Assembly: GCF_002091675.1 (NCBI RefSeq)
Contig: NZ_BDAE01000016.1
Coordinates: 57,853 to 121,852, forward strand
Direction of reading: 5' to 3'
Length of the DNA stretch: 64,000 bases
Source: Pseudomonas luteola NBRC 103146
GTDB lineage: Bacteria; Pseudomonadota; Gammaproteobacteria; Pseudomonadales; Pseudomonadaceae
In this document: piece by piece, positions 9,047 to 17,417 of the stretch
How the letters are laid out: each line of letters opens with the position of its first letter
Numbering within the stretch: the stretch's first letter is position 1
Position numbers and translations under genes: made by a program
The notes under the pieces: generated by a model
Told to the model about the DNA's origin: nothing
Database searches by the model: none
What the model saw: the letters and a program-made list of their open reading frames with translations, nothing else

Positions 9047-9541
9047 TCAGCCCTTACCCAAAGCGCGCTTCAACCCGGCGTTACCAATAGCAAGTGCCAA
9101 GCTGTCTTCGGCGAGTCCCAAGGCTGCGTTGATGACTGCACCGGAGCTGCCGTAACGCTTGCGCAGGCGAATGGCGATTTTTGCCGAGATGCAGGCAGCG
9201 GTTGCGCCGATCAAAGCGGGGACCAAAGCAGGCTGCCGCTGCGCCCCAGCCAAGGCTGCAGCGGTCACACCTCCTGACAGTGCCCGTACCATCATTGACG
9301 GTGCGATTGTCCGATCGGGGGCAAATGGAAGTTTGTCGCCCAACAATTCACTTGCGGCAAGCGGTATCAAGAGATGGCGTGCTCTGGGCTTAACCAGCGT
9401 ACGGGTCAAGGAGTCTGCGTTGGTAGCAGCCGAACGCCTGGCAAGCGCCTCACTGACCATTGCAGGAGCCAACATGCTACGCATACCTGTTACGACGCCT
9501 AGCGCTAAAGCGCCCCATAAAAGACGATTCGATCTTGTCAT
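9047..9541 (-). CDS. DUF4126-like small membrane protein
   Basis: 164 residues, rich in Ala/Gly/Leu, with three to four hydrophobic segments and an N-terminal G-M-R-S-M-L-A-P motif, which resembles the DUF4126 family of uncharacterised inner-membrane proteins. The start at 9541 is chosen because GGAGGT (9548-9553) is spaced 6 bases from it; the ATG two codons upstream abuts that site and is less likely. Monocistronic, converging with the amidase gene. Function unknown. Confidence 0.65.
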   Translation of the reverse strand: MTRSNRLLWGALALGVVTGMRSMLAPAMVSEALARRSAATNADSLTRTLVKPRARHLLIPLAASELLGDKLPFAPDRTIAPSMMVRALSGGVTAAALAGAQRQPALVPALIGATAACISAKIAIRLRKRYGSSGAVINAALGLAEDSLALAIGNAGLKRALGKG

Positions 9542-9720
9542 GCTCATACCTCCAGTCGTTAAGCATGTCGACCGGCCGTAGCTGGAGGCAGTTCAGGCTG
9601 AACTGCAAGATTAAAGCTGTATCGCTTCCTGATGGAGCGGCTTGCCATGTTTTACCTTTGTTGCTTATAAAGGCAACAGATGACAAGCCGCTTTCTGGAT
9701 GCCTATGACTACATTTTGCT

Positions 9721-10998
9721 TTAGAACCGAGGCTTTAATGCTTTCCACTCGGGATCATATTTTTGCATTTGCCGGACGTCATCACGTTGGCGAATACCGC
9801 AGGTAAGATATTGGTCGTTGAGTTTGGCCAGCTGGTCATAATCCAGCTCAACGCCTAGTCCGGGTGCGTCTGCAATCGCAACGCACCCATTGCGAATAGG
9901 TAGCTTGCCACCTTTGATAACTTCTTCATCGGCCTCCTGCCAGGGGTAATGTGTGTCGCAGGCATAGGAGAGATTGGGTACAGCAGCCGCTACATGCGTC
10001 ATTGCCATAAGACTGATGCCCAAGTGCGAATTGGAATGCATCGAAACGCCCAACCCAAAGGTTTCACACATACGGGAAAGGATCTGGGTATCACGCAGGC
10101 CACCCCAATAGTGATGGTCCGCCAGCACAATCTGTACGCTGTTCAGCGCGATGCTGCGGCGGAACTCATCAAAATCCGTCACGACCATGTTGGTCGCCAG
10201 TGGAAGGCCTGTGCGCCGATGCAGCTCAGCCATCCCTTCAAGGCCTGGACACGGATCTTCATAGTATTGGAGATCATCGCCTAACAGCTCCGCCATGCGA
10301 ATCGAAGTCTCGAGTGACCAATTGCCGTTTGGATCGATGCGCAGAGGTATGCCAGGAAAAGCCTGCTTGAGCGCTTTCATACAGGCAACCTCATGCTCGG
10401 GGCCCAGCAGGGTTCCCGCCTTAAGCTTGATGCTTTGGAATCCGTTCTCCTCGATCATGGTACGCGCCTGGGCGACTACCTGCTCCGGACTGATCGCCTC
10501 GCCCCACCGGTCTGGCTTATAGGGTGACTGAATATGCTCGGCATATTTCAGAAACAGGTAGGCGCTGAAGGGGACCTCCCGGCGTACGGCGCCGCCAAGA
10601 AGATCTACCAGCGGCACCCCTATCGAACGGGCTTGTAGGTCCAGAAAGGCAACCTCGAACGCCGAATACGCATTTGCCACTTGTTTACTGGGGTGTGAAC
10701 CCGGCGCCAACTCTGCTCCGGGATTGGCACCCGGTTGAAGACGGGCCACTGTCTGGATGACCTGGGCGCGCAACCCGTTGAGATCGAAAGGATCAAGGCC
10801 GAGCAAGCTTTCCTGCATGGCCTGCAGCACGCTAAGCACCGGTGCATCACCGTAGCTTTCACCCAAGCCTATAAAACCGTTATCACTCTCGACCTCAATG
10901 ATCGAGCGCAGCGCATAAGGCTCATGGATACCACTGGCGTTAAGCAGCGGCGCATCCTTGAAGGCAATCGGGGTTACACGGATGTGTTTTATCTTCAT
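9721..10998 (-). CDS. gudD: Glucarate dehydratase family protein (enolase superfamily)
   Basis: 425 residues of the mandelate-racemase/enolase superfamily, D-glucarate dehydratase group, which removes water from D-glucarate or L-idarate to give 5-keto-4-deoxyglucarate. Visible active-site elements: the K-x-K base pair K191/K193 in S-I-K-L-K-A-G, metal ligands D222 (I-D-P-N-G), E247 (E-D-P-C) and N270 (A-T-N-M), and H321 in S-M-H-S-N-S-H. This set, with Asn as third ligand, is specific to glucarate dehydratases. ATG 10998 has AGGAG seven bases upstream; a longer frame to 11016 is not needed. It is second in an operon behind the ACS-family transporter. A paralogous GudX-like role is possible. 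Confidence 0.85.
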   Translation of the reverse strand: MKIKHIRVTPIAFKDAPLLNASGIHEPYALRSIIEVESDNGFIGLGESYGDAPVLSVLQAMQESLLGLDPFDLNGLRAQVIQTVARLQPGANPGAELAPGSHPSKQVANAYSAFEVAFLDLQARSIGVPLVDLLGGAVRREVPFSAYLFLKYAEHIQSPYKPDRWGEAISPEQVVAQARTMIEENGFQSIKLKAGTLLGPEHEVACMKALKQAFPGIPLRIDPNGNWSLETSIRMAELLGDDLQYYEDPCPGLEGMAELHRRTGLPLATNMVVTDFDEFRRSIALNSVQIVLADHHYWGGLRDTQILSRMCETFGLGVSMHSNSHLGISLMAMTHVAAAVPNLSYACDTHYPWQEADEEVIKGGKLPIRNGCVAIADAPGLGVELDYDQLAKLNDQYLTCGIRQRDDVRQMQKYDPEWKALKPRF

Positions 10999-11022
10999 GA
11001 TAGAACTCCTGAACACTAGAGA

Positions 11023-11049
11023 GGGCCTACGGGACTGCCCGGCAGGCCC
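11023..11049 (-). terminator. Intra-operon stem-loop between transporter and dehydratase
   Basis: GGGCCT/AGGCCC with an inner CGGG/CCCG pair forms a GC-rich stem-loop in the 60-bp gap between the two genes of the glucarate operon. It could reduce readthrough or protect the upstream mRNA. No T-run is present, so full termination is unlikely. Confidence 0.45.
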
Positions 11050-11058
11050 GTCCTTTAC

Positions 11059-12402
11059 TCAAGCAGGCGCAGCGGCCATCTTGGCTTTGATCCCGTCGCT
11101 AGGCCCTCTTCTCGTCTTGGTCATGAAGACCAGAATGCCAGCAATCAAGGAGACCGTGGCAAGGCCAATGAGGCCACCCTCGATCGAGCCGGTCCGTTCC
11201 TCCAGAAAGCCAAACGTGGCAGGCGCAACGAAACCGCCCAGGCTACCTACCGAATTGATCAGTGCGATGACTGCCGCCGAGATACGTGCATCCAGATAAG
11301 ACTGGGGGATCGGCCAGAACAGTGATGACGCTGCCTTGAATCCGATAGCGGCGAAGCAGATAGCCAGAAACGCAAACACCGTCCCCCCCATCGTCGAGGC
11401 GAACAGCCCAATGGCTGCAATGATGAAGGCCGATGAGGCCCAGGCCTGCTGCCATTTGAAGCGGGACGCCAGACTGGCGAACAGGTACATGGCCACGACG
11501 GAAATGATCCAAGGAATGGAATTGAAAAGACCAATCTCGAAGTCGCCCAGCCCGCCCATGGAGCGAATGATGCTTGGCAGCCAGAAAGTGCAGCCGTAGA
11601 TCGTCAGCGAGATCGAAAAATACAGAAAGCAGAACAGCGCGATTTGCGGATCACGCAACAACTTGAACGCTGAAGGATGAGCCTTGCTCTCACCTACTGC
11701 CAATTCGCGCTGGCGTTGCTCCTCATCGATACAGTCAGTCAGTGCATTGCGCTCTTCCGTGCTCAGCCATTTGGCATCCTTGGGCAGGGAATCCAGCCAG
11801 AACCAGACAAAACCGCACAGTACGACCGAGAACAAGCCTTCAATCAGGAACATCCATTGCCAGCCGGACATCCCCAGCCCGGTTATTCCCAGCAGGGCGC
11901 CAGACAACGGACCAGAGAGGATAGAGGCAATGGCTGAACCACTCAGAAAAATTGCCATGGCCTTGCCACGTTCATCAGCAGGCAGCCATTTGGTGAAGTA
12001 GTAAACCACCCCAGGGAAGAACCCCGCCTCGGCAACGCCAAGCAGGAATCGCAGGATATAAAACCAGGTTTCATTGGGTACGAACGCCATGGCCGTTGCG
12101 ACAATACCCCAGGTGAACATGATGCGCGTCAGCCAGGCCTTGGCACCGAACCGCTGCAAGAGCATGTTGGACGGGACCTCGAATAGCGCATAGCCAATGA
12201 AGAATAGGCCGGCACCCAAACCATAGGCAGCGGCACCAATCCCGAGATCGGTCTCGAGATGGCTACGTACAAAGCCGATATTGACCCGGTCGATGTAGTT
12301 CACGATGAACATGACGACAAATAGCGGCAAGACATGCCGCTTCACCTTGGAGACCGCACGGGTTAGCACCGTGGAGTCCACGGAAGACTGGACATTACTC
12401 AT
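11059..12402 (-). CDS. MFS transporter, anion:cation symporter (glucarate-type)
   Basis: 447 residues with twelve hydrophobic helices and the ACS-family signatures: N-Y-I-D-R-V-N-I in helix 1, F-x-I-G-Y-A-L-F-E-V-P-S-N in helix 2, and R-F-L-L-G-V-A-E-A-G-F-F-P-G in helix 4. Members carry hexuronates, glucarate/galactarate, tartrate or phthalate with protons. Co-transcription with the glucarate-type dehydratase 60 bp downstream points to an aldarate as substrate. It is divergent from the LysR gene at 12508, the likely activator. A GudP assignment is plausible, but no substrate residue can be read directly. Confidence 0.85.
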   Translation of the reverse strand: MSNVQSSVDSTVLTRAVSKVKRHVLPLFVVMFIVNYIDRVNIGFVRSHLETDLGIGAAAYGLGAGLFFIGYALFEVPSNMLLQRFGAKAWLTRIMFTWGIVATAMAFVPNETWFYILRFLLGVAEAGFFPGVVYYFTKWLPADERGKAMAIFLSGSAIASILSGPLSGALLGITGLGMSGWQWMFLIEGLFSVVLCGFVWFWLDSLPKDAKWLSTEERNALTDCIDEEQRQRELAVGESKAHPSAFKLLRDPQIALFCFLYFSISLTIYGCTFWLPSIIRSMGGLGDFEIGLFNSIPWIISVVAMYLFASLASRFKWQQAWASSAFIIAAIGLFASTMGGTVFAFLAICFAAIGFKAASSLFWPIPQSYLDARISAAVIALINSVGSLGGFVAPATFGFLEERTGSIEGGLIGLATVSLIAGILVFMTKTRRGPSDGIKAKMAAAPA

Positions 12403-12466
12403 GGGCGACTCCCGCTCATTGTTTTTGTAGGAGAGCGTCGATAATGGAGGCCGATATTGTTACTGT

Positions 12467-12500
12467 CTAATCTATATTAGGTCTTGATTGATACCGGTAT
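12467..12500. promoter_or_regulatory. Candidate LysR operator between aldarate operon and regulator
   Basis: Two dyads lie side by side in the 105-bp divergent gap: CTAAT-ctat-ATTAG (12467-12480) and the perfect palindrome ATACCGGTAT (12491-12500). The first has the AT-rich T-N-A-spaced form usual for LysR recognition sites. Placement next to the start of the LysR gene suits autoregulation plus activation of the divergent transporter gene. Confidence 0.5.
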
Positions 12501-12507
12501 TAGATCA

Positions 12508-13404
12508 ATGTTTGAACTCGCTCAGCTCCGCTGCTTCACCACGGTGGCCACAGAACTCAACTTTCGCCGTGCGGCAGAGCGGCTGAACATGACGCAGCCG
12601 CCGTTAAGTCGGCAGATTCAGTTACTTGAGCATAGCCTGGGCGTAGAACTCTTTTCTCGAAGTACGCGCAGCGTAGCCCTGACTGCGGCAGGAAGAGCCT
12701 TTTTCATCGAAGCCCAGGCACTTCTGGAGCGAGCACAACAGGCTGCAATTGCCGCGCGACGTTTTGCCGAAGGCGACATCGGCTCGGTTACCATCAGCTT
12801 CGTTGGCAGCGCCGTTTATGAGTTTCTTCCCAAGGTCATTGCCGAAGCCCGTCTTAGTCAGCCTAACGTCAAGGTTGCCTTGACCGAGATGAATACGTTT
12901 CAGCAACACGAAGCGCTACGGGCACGCCGTATCGACCTGGGTATCGTCCGTGCACCACTCCTGCAGCCGGGCTATGAAACCGAATGCCTGGTGCGTGAGC
13001 CGTTCGTGCTTGCTGTACCCGCCAGCCATCCCTTAGCTCATGCACCTGTGATAACCATGCAGGATCTTCATGGGATGCCCTTTCTCATGTATTCGCACTC
13101 AGCTTATCCCCCCTTCAACGAGCTGCTAACCGGTATGTTCCGCTCCGCCAGCGTCGAGCCGGAATACATTCAATGGCTAAGCTCATCGCTCACCATTCTG
13201 GCGTTGGTCAACGCGGGGATGGGATTGGCGTTTGTACCTCGCTGCGCCACCAATGTCGTCTTCAAGGAGGTGATATTTAGGGAAATCGATCTGGGCGACG
13301 GCATACAAAGCGAATTGCATCTGGTATGGCGTACAGATAATGACAATCCCGCCTGCAAGATGCTGCTGGAAGCCATCCGCTCTGCCATCAAGGCGGAGCG
13401 TTAG
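12508..13404 (+). CDS. LysR family transcriptional regulator (BenM/CatM-like)
   Basis: 298 residues: winged helix-turn-helix (about 1-62, with L-N-F-R-R-A-A-E-R-L and Q-P-P-L-S-R-Q-I-Q) and a type 2 periplasmic-binding-like effector domain (about 88-290). ATG 12508 starts M-F-E-L-A-Q-L-R-C-F, the normal LysR beginning; a TTG eight codons upstream is less likely. Divergent from the transporter/dehydratase operon, it is the probable inducer-responsive activator of aldarate uptake and catabolism, possibly sensing glucarate or its product. Confidence 0.85.
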   Translation: MFELAQLRCFTTVATELNFRRAAERLNMTQPPLSRQIQLLEHSLGVELFSRSTRSVALTAAGRAFFIEAQALLERAQQAAIAARRFAEGDIGSVTISFVGSAVYEFLPKVIAEARLSQPNVKVALTEMNTFQQHEALRARRIDLGIVRAPLLQPGYETECLVREPFVLAVPASHPLAHAPVITMQDLHGMPFLMYSHSAYPPFNELLTGMFRSASVEPEYIQWLSSSLTILALVNAGMGLAFVPRCATNVVFKEVIFREIDLGDGIQSELHLVWRTDNDNPACKMLLEAIRSAIKAER

Positions 13405-13809
13405 CAGAACCCGCTAGGTCTCTATCAGGAACCCTTATTGGCTCACTCTGCCAGATTGATGAGGATGCTGTAGTCCAACGCTTTGCCGAGGCAGGAAGAG
13501 AGCTAGCCAGCGGACCGAGTGGTCACAGGCCAGGAAAAAGCCCCGGTAATCGCTTTCGATTTGGACGTACACCTTGGTGCACCCTGATCAAATCTCTCAG
13601 CCTTCCCTCTCCGCTTCGTTACGACGAGGGCCACGCTGGACCCCAGCGTAAATCCAAACGCGATCAACCCGGTTGCCTGGAGAAGTAGGCGTACCGTTGT
13701 TTAGCAAAACGGTATCGTCTTCTCCGCCAGCACTAGCGTGAAGGGTCGGTATCATTCAGTGGATACCGACACAATGGCAACATCTTCTCAAGACTCGTTG
13801 ACTGACGCC
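13405..13809. other. Gene-free interval between LysR and hiuH, with hairpin
   Basis: No gene is supported. GTCGGTATC/GATACCGAC (13745-13770) is a perfect 9-bp stem with an 8-base loop just past the hiuH stop, a likely transcript end for the minus-strand pair. A minus-strand frame around 13505-13680 encodes a short hydrophobic stretch followed by basic residues but has no start or ribosome site; it could be a gene remnant. Confidence 0.4.
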
Positions 13810-14211
13810 CTATGAACCTCGATAGGTGCTGAAACCATAAGGGCTGAGCAGCAGTGGGATGTGATAGTGCTGATCCGTTTGTTTGACTTCAAAGATCACA
13901 GGGATCTCAGGAAAAAAGGTTTCGTGGCCGGTTTTCTTGTAATACTCGCCGGTCTTGAAAACCACTCGATACTCACCTTTCTGTAAGGGCTTATCACTGG
14001 GATACAGCTCAGCGATGCGACCTTGCTCGTTGGTGGTGCCTTGCGCCAGCGGCTGCCAAGCTTCTCCCATGTGACGCTCAAGCGTTACATTTACACCGGA
14101 TGAGGGTACGCCGGTCTCAAGATTGAGCACATGTACGCTAAGCGGATTATTGGCAGCGACAGCCATGCCGGACATTGCCGTCATACCCAGCGCCAGTATC
14201 AGAGTCTTCAT
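13810..14211 (-). CDS. hiuH: 5-Hydroxyisourate hydrolase, exported form
   Basis: 133 residues: a Sec signal peptide (about 1-19, M-K-T-L-I-L-A to A-V-A-A) followed by a transthyretin-like domain. Conserved active-site pieces are S-V-H-V-L-N near the mature N-terminus, G-R-I in the middle, H-Y-H-I-P-L-L-L, and the diagnostic C-terminal Y-R-G-S. The family hydrolyses 5-hydroxyisourate, the product of urate oxidation, to OHCU; the signal peptide implies action in the periplasm. AAGGAG lies upstream of the start. It follows the HbpS-like gene by 12 bp, so the two are co-transcribed. No other purine-degradation gene is in the window. Confidence 0.88.
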   Translation of the reverse strand: MKTLILALGMTAMSGMAVAANNPLSVHVLNLETGVPSSGVNVTLERHMGEAWQPLAQGTTNEQGRIAELYPSDKPLQKGEYRVVFKTGEYYKKTGHETFFPEIPVIFEVKQTDQHYHIPLLLSPYGFSTYRGS

Positions 14212-14223
14212 GGTGGTTCTCCT

Positions 14224-14688
14224 TCAAGGGTTAGTTTTCAAACCTATCGCCGAGGCAGCCTCGGTCGCACATTGCTCATCCTGGGCAGCGCCGCCAGCAC
14301 CTGCTACGCCAAAAGCGCCTACCAGCGCGTCGCCTTCATAGAGGGGCACACCGCCTCCAAGCAGCAGTAGCTCAGACAAGGTATTGAGGTTGGCAGCCTC
14401 CGGATTCTGGCGGGCCTTCTCGGCCAGCTGGCGTGTCGCTGTCTTGGTAGACAGTGCGGTATAGGCTTTGCGGCGGGCAGCGTCTGCGTTATGAGGGCCC
14501 ACCCGGGTATCGCGCTGAATAAGAATGGGGTTCCCACCGCGATCAAGTGCTGCCATTGCAGCATGACAGGGCGCAGCGTCCAGCAAGCGACGGGCTGTGG
14601 CCAAATCCAGCTCCGGCTGTTTCGGTAAGGCGGCTTCTGCGTTTACGACTGCCAGCATGAGCAATGTGAATGTAACGATTCTGTCCAT
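14224..14688 (-). CDS. GlcG/HbpS family exported heme-binding-like protein
   Basis: 154 residues with a cleavable signal peptide (about 1-19) and a GlcG/HbpS domain with L-D-x-G-G-N-P-I, A-R-R-K-A-Y-T-A and the glycine-rich G-G-V-P-L-Y and G-A-F-G-V-A-G-A-G-G motifs. Characterised relatives bind heme (HbpS) or accompany glycolate oxidase genes (GlcG). It is first in a two-gene operon with hiuH. The two proteins may work together in the periplasm on a redox or purine-derived ligand, but that is inference from context. Confidence 0.8.
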   Translation of the reverse strand: MDRIVTFTLLMLAVVNAEAALPKQPELDLATARRLLDAAPCHAAMAALDRGGNPILIQRDTRVGPHNADAARRKAYTALSTKTATRQLAEKARQNPEAANLNTLSELLLLGGGVPLYEGDALVGAFGVAGAGGAAQDEQCATEAASAIGLKTNP

Positions 14689-14862
14689 GACAGGGCTCCT
14701 TGGTTGGATCGATATACCCTAACCAGGCCGCACGGTCAGAAACGGGTCATTGCAATGACATTTTTGTCAGAAACCGCGTGATGCATGTATGACATACCCA
14801 TTTAACTAGACACCGGGTGTAGTGCTAGGCTTTCCCAACGTACTGCTCAAGGACCATCTTCA

Positions 14863-15587
14863 ATGGAAGTAAAACCACCTGCGTATCGCCCTGGCGCCAT
14901 CGTTATCGGTGCCTCCTCCGGAATGGGTGAGGCACTGGCGCGCCGTTTGGTAACAGAAGGCTGGCGGGTCGGTTTGGCTGAAGAGTTGAACGCCTTCAGG
15001 CACTCGCCCAGGAACTAGGTGATCACGCCATCATTTGCCCACTGGACCTGATGGAAATAGACGAAGCCCGGATAGCTCTGAAAGGCTTTATCCAGCAGGT
15101 AGGTCACGTTGAGCTAATAGTCATCAGTGCGGGGACAGGCCATGTCAATCCGGACCTGACTTGGCAGCTCGATGAAGAAACTATCGCTGTCAATGCACTG
15201 GGCTTTGCGGCCATGGCCCAAATAGCCATGAAGCATTTCATAGCGCAGGGACAGGGTCACCTGGTAGGAATTTCATCCATTGCCAAGCTCCGTGCCAATG
15301 GGGGCGCTACCGCCTATTGCGCCTCGAAGGCCTTCGTCTCGACATACCTGGATGGCCTGCGCGACCTGGCACGTCACCATAAACTGCCTGTGACAGTAAC
15401 CGAGGCGTGTCCCGGCTTTGTCGACACCGACATGTTGAAAGCTGATAAACCCTTCTGGGTGGCCACGCCTGAAAAAGCCGCCGATTGTATATATGGCGCC
15501 ATCAGGACGCGTACCAAGCACGTCTATGTCACCAGGCGCTGGGGCTTGATTGGTCATCTGCTGCGCCTGTTGCCTTCGCCTGGCTGA
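14863..15587 (+). pseudogene. Short-chain dehydrogenase with frameshift
   Basis: The ATG at 14863 (AAGGA upstream) encodes an SDR N-terminus with the G-A-S-S-G-M-G nucleotide motif, but the frame stops at 15018. The remainder, from V-E-R-L-Q-A-L-A-Q-E-L through S-A-G-T-G, Y-C-A-S-K-A-F and the C-terminus, continues in a different frame to 15587. The break lies near 14982-14988 in a GCTGAAGAG segment and needs an indel not divisible by three. Catalytic Ser-Tyr-Lys residues survive in the downstream part. The product would have been about 240 residues, a cytoplasmic NAD(P)-dependent oxidoreductase of unknown substrate. Recent inactivation or sequencing error. Confidence 0.75.
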
Positions 15588-15909
15588 GAGTATTCTCAAG
15601 CGAGTAGCGCCAGCGAATTACTATACTAATTACCTCTATTGGTTTGCCAACGGCGGAGCTGCATACCGATATTTAGGAAGCTAGCAATTCGCATGAGTAT
15701 CTTTAATACTGATCAATCCTCTATCAGGTTCAAAAAACAATCACCTCTTACTACTATTTAATTAAAAGCGTTATAAACTCAAGAAGAGTTTAATTTAATA
15801 TTTCTACTTCTCTTTTATTTCACGTTGACTAACCAAACGTAAATGTGTGCTCTCCTGTATACGTACCTGTACCGGACTACATCAACAACAGGCCTATAAG
15901 GATATATAT
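15588..15909. other. AT-rich leader and promoter region of the first curlin gene
   Basis: About 320 bases without a supported gene. Base composition drops sharply in GC from about 15610 to 15840, unlike the flanking genes, as is usual for regulated surface-fibre promoters. No clear -35/-10 pair or known operator could be assigned. Confidence 0.45.
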
Positions 15910-17079
15910 ATGTTCAAGATCAAACCCCTCGCGATTACCATCCTGTCCTTGGCTATTGCTGCCCATGCCTTTGCAGAAAACAATATGGCCAGCCTTACCC
16001 AGACCGGAGAAGGTAACGTTGCCAGCGCTGCCCAGTCTGGCGAAAATGGCAAGGTCACGCTTTCCCAAGACGGTACAGCCAATAATATCTACCTTTATCA
16101 GACTGGTCTTGAAAACGACGTCACTGTAAGGCAAGAAGGCGTTACCAACCGCGCTGAAAACACAAGCACAGGTGGCCTGGGGAGTACCTCTGTGGTTGAA
16201 CAGAACGGTAACAACAACACCTCCCGCATTTTTCAGGATGCCAATACCTTCTCTCAGACGAATGTTACTCAGGAAGGCTATTACAACAGTGTTTACGCCT
16301 CCCAAGAAAACACCATTACATCCCATCAGGATTTTGTGCAGCGTGGAGACCATAACGTAGTAGAAGCAAAGCAGAACTCTGGGTTTTCACGGCAAGCCGT
16401 TACTCAGCTTGGCGATGGACATGCGGCGCACACTTATCAAAATGGGTCTGATCAAGTAAAGGTTAGTATTTACCAAGAGGGTGATGTCAATAATGCCCGC
16501 GCCAATCAGTACGATACTGTTCTGTCAGACATTGTTATTCAGCAGAACGGCTACGGTAATGTGGTGGTTGCCCACCAACATAAAGGTAATGACCACATAG
16601 TCACTACTAACCAGAGCGGTGCAAGTAATACTTCCCGTGTGGAGCAGAATGGTTCCAACAATCAGTTCAGGACAGCTCAGGTGGGCGGCGGTAATTTGAT
16701 TACTAGCGAAGACGGCAATGGATATGGAGGTAATTTTAAACAGCAGGGTAGCTACAACTCGGTTGACGCGACACAGACAGGAAATGGCAACGATCTGTAC
16801 TTTGATCAGACGGGTCAGCTAAATGCGCTGTCATTGGTACAGACAGGTAATAATAATGTGCTTGAAGGTTTCAGCTCAGGTAATGGAGACGTCATCTCCG
16901 TTATCCAAGAGGGCTTTGATCAGACTGCGCAAATCAACCAAAACACCGATCTGAATATGGCTACAGTTTCGCAGACAGGCATCATGAACGCTATCAATAT
17001 CGCCCAAAGCACCGCTGGTAATATCGCCAATGCTTCTCAAAACGGTAACAGTAACACAATTACGCTTATGCAGCGCTGA
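15910..17079 (+). CDS. Long curlin-repeat protein (CsgA/CsgB-like amyloid subunit)
   Basis: 389 residues: a Sec signal peptide (about 1-23) and then repeats to the end. About thirty half-units by eye contain Q-x-G-x-x-N or a close variant, alternating with S/T/N/V-rich strands. This is the curlin (CsgA/CsgB) pattern in which stacked Gln/Asn build an extracellular beta-solenoid amyloid fibre. E. coli CsgA is about 150 residues, so this one is more than twice as long. ATG 15910 has AAGGA seven bases upstream; the frame reaches further back, but that extension is not signal-like. The protein ends in T-L-M-Q-R, nearly the same as the second copy at 21220. No csgEFG export genes are in the window. 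Confidence 0.85.
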   Translation: MFKIKPLAITILSLAIAAHAFAENNMASLTQTGEGNVASAAQSGENGKVTLSQDGTANNIYLYQTGLENDVTVRQEGVTNRAENTSTGGLGSTSVVEQNGNNNTSRIFQDANTFSQTNVTQEGYYNSVYASQENTITSHQDFVQRGDHNVVEAKQNSGFSRQAVTQLGDGHAAHTYQNGSDQVKVSIYQEGDVNNARANQYDTVLSDIVIQQNGYGNVVVAHQHKGNDHIVTTNQSGASNTSRVEQNGSNNQFRTAQVGGGNLITSEDGNGYGGNFKQQGSYNSVDATQTGNGNDLYFDQTGQLNALSLVQTGNNNVLEGFSSGNGDVISVIQEGFDQTAQINQNTDLNMATVSQTGIMNAINIAQSTAGNIANASQNGNSNTITLMQR

Positions 17080-17112
17080 TCATAATAGGCCGTGTCGTAA
17101 CGTTCCTTGATC

Positions 17113-17149
17113 GTTAAACATGGATCATTTCTTTGATCCATGTTTTAAC
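17113..17149 (+). terminator. Hairpin terminator after the first curlin gene
   Basis: A stem of about 15 bp (core AACATGGATCA/TGATCCATGTT) with a TTTCTT-type loop lies 34 bases after the stop. The descending arm contains a TTTT run. The remaining bases to 17417 hold the promoter region of the chemoreceptor gene; no other gene is seen. Confidence 0.7.
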
Positions 17150-17417
17150 TTCCGTTCCATATACGGCTTAAGCATCCTGAATAATACCGTTCAAATAGAA
17201 CGGCTTAATAATCATTCTTGATGTCCATAGGCCACTAATACCATTGGTCTGAACCTTTTTAATAGAAAAGCATTGTCTATTCATGCAAAAGCGTTTCAGC
17301 ACCTTGCATACGACCTAAGGATACAGCCGGCTGTCGCCATTACCGACTAACTGGTCTTTAGAAAAGAAGTATAGGAACGAAAAGCTATTCATCATCATCC
17401 ACACTTGCGGTCCAGTC

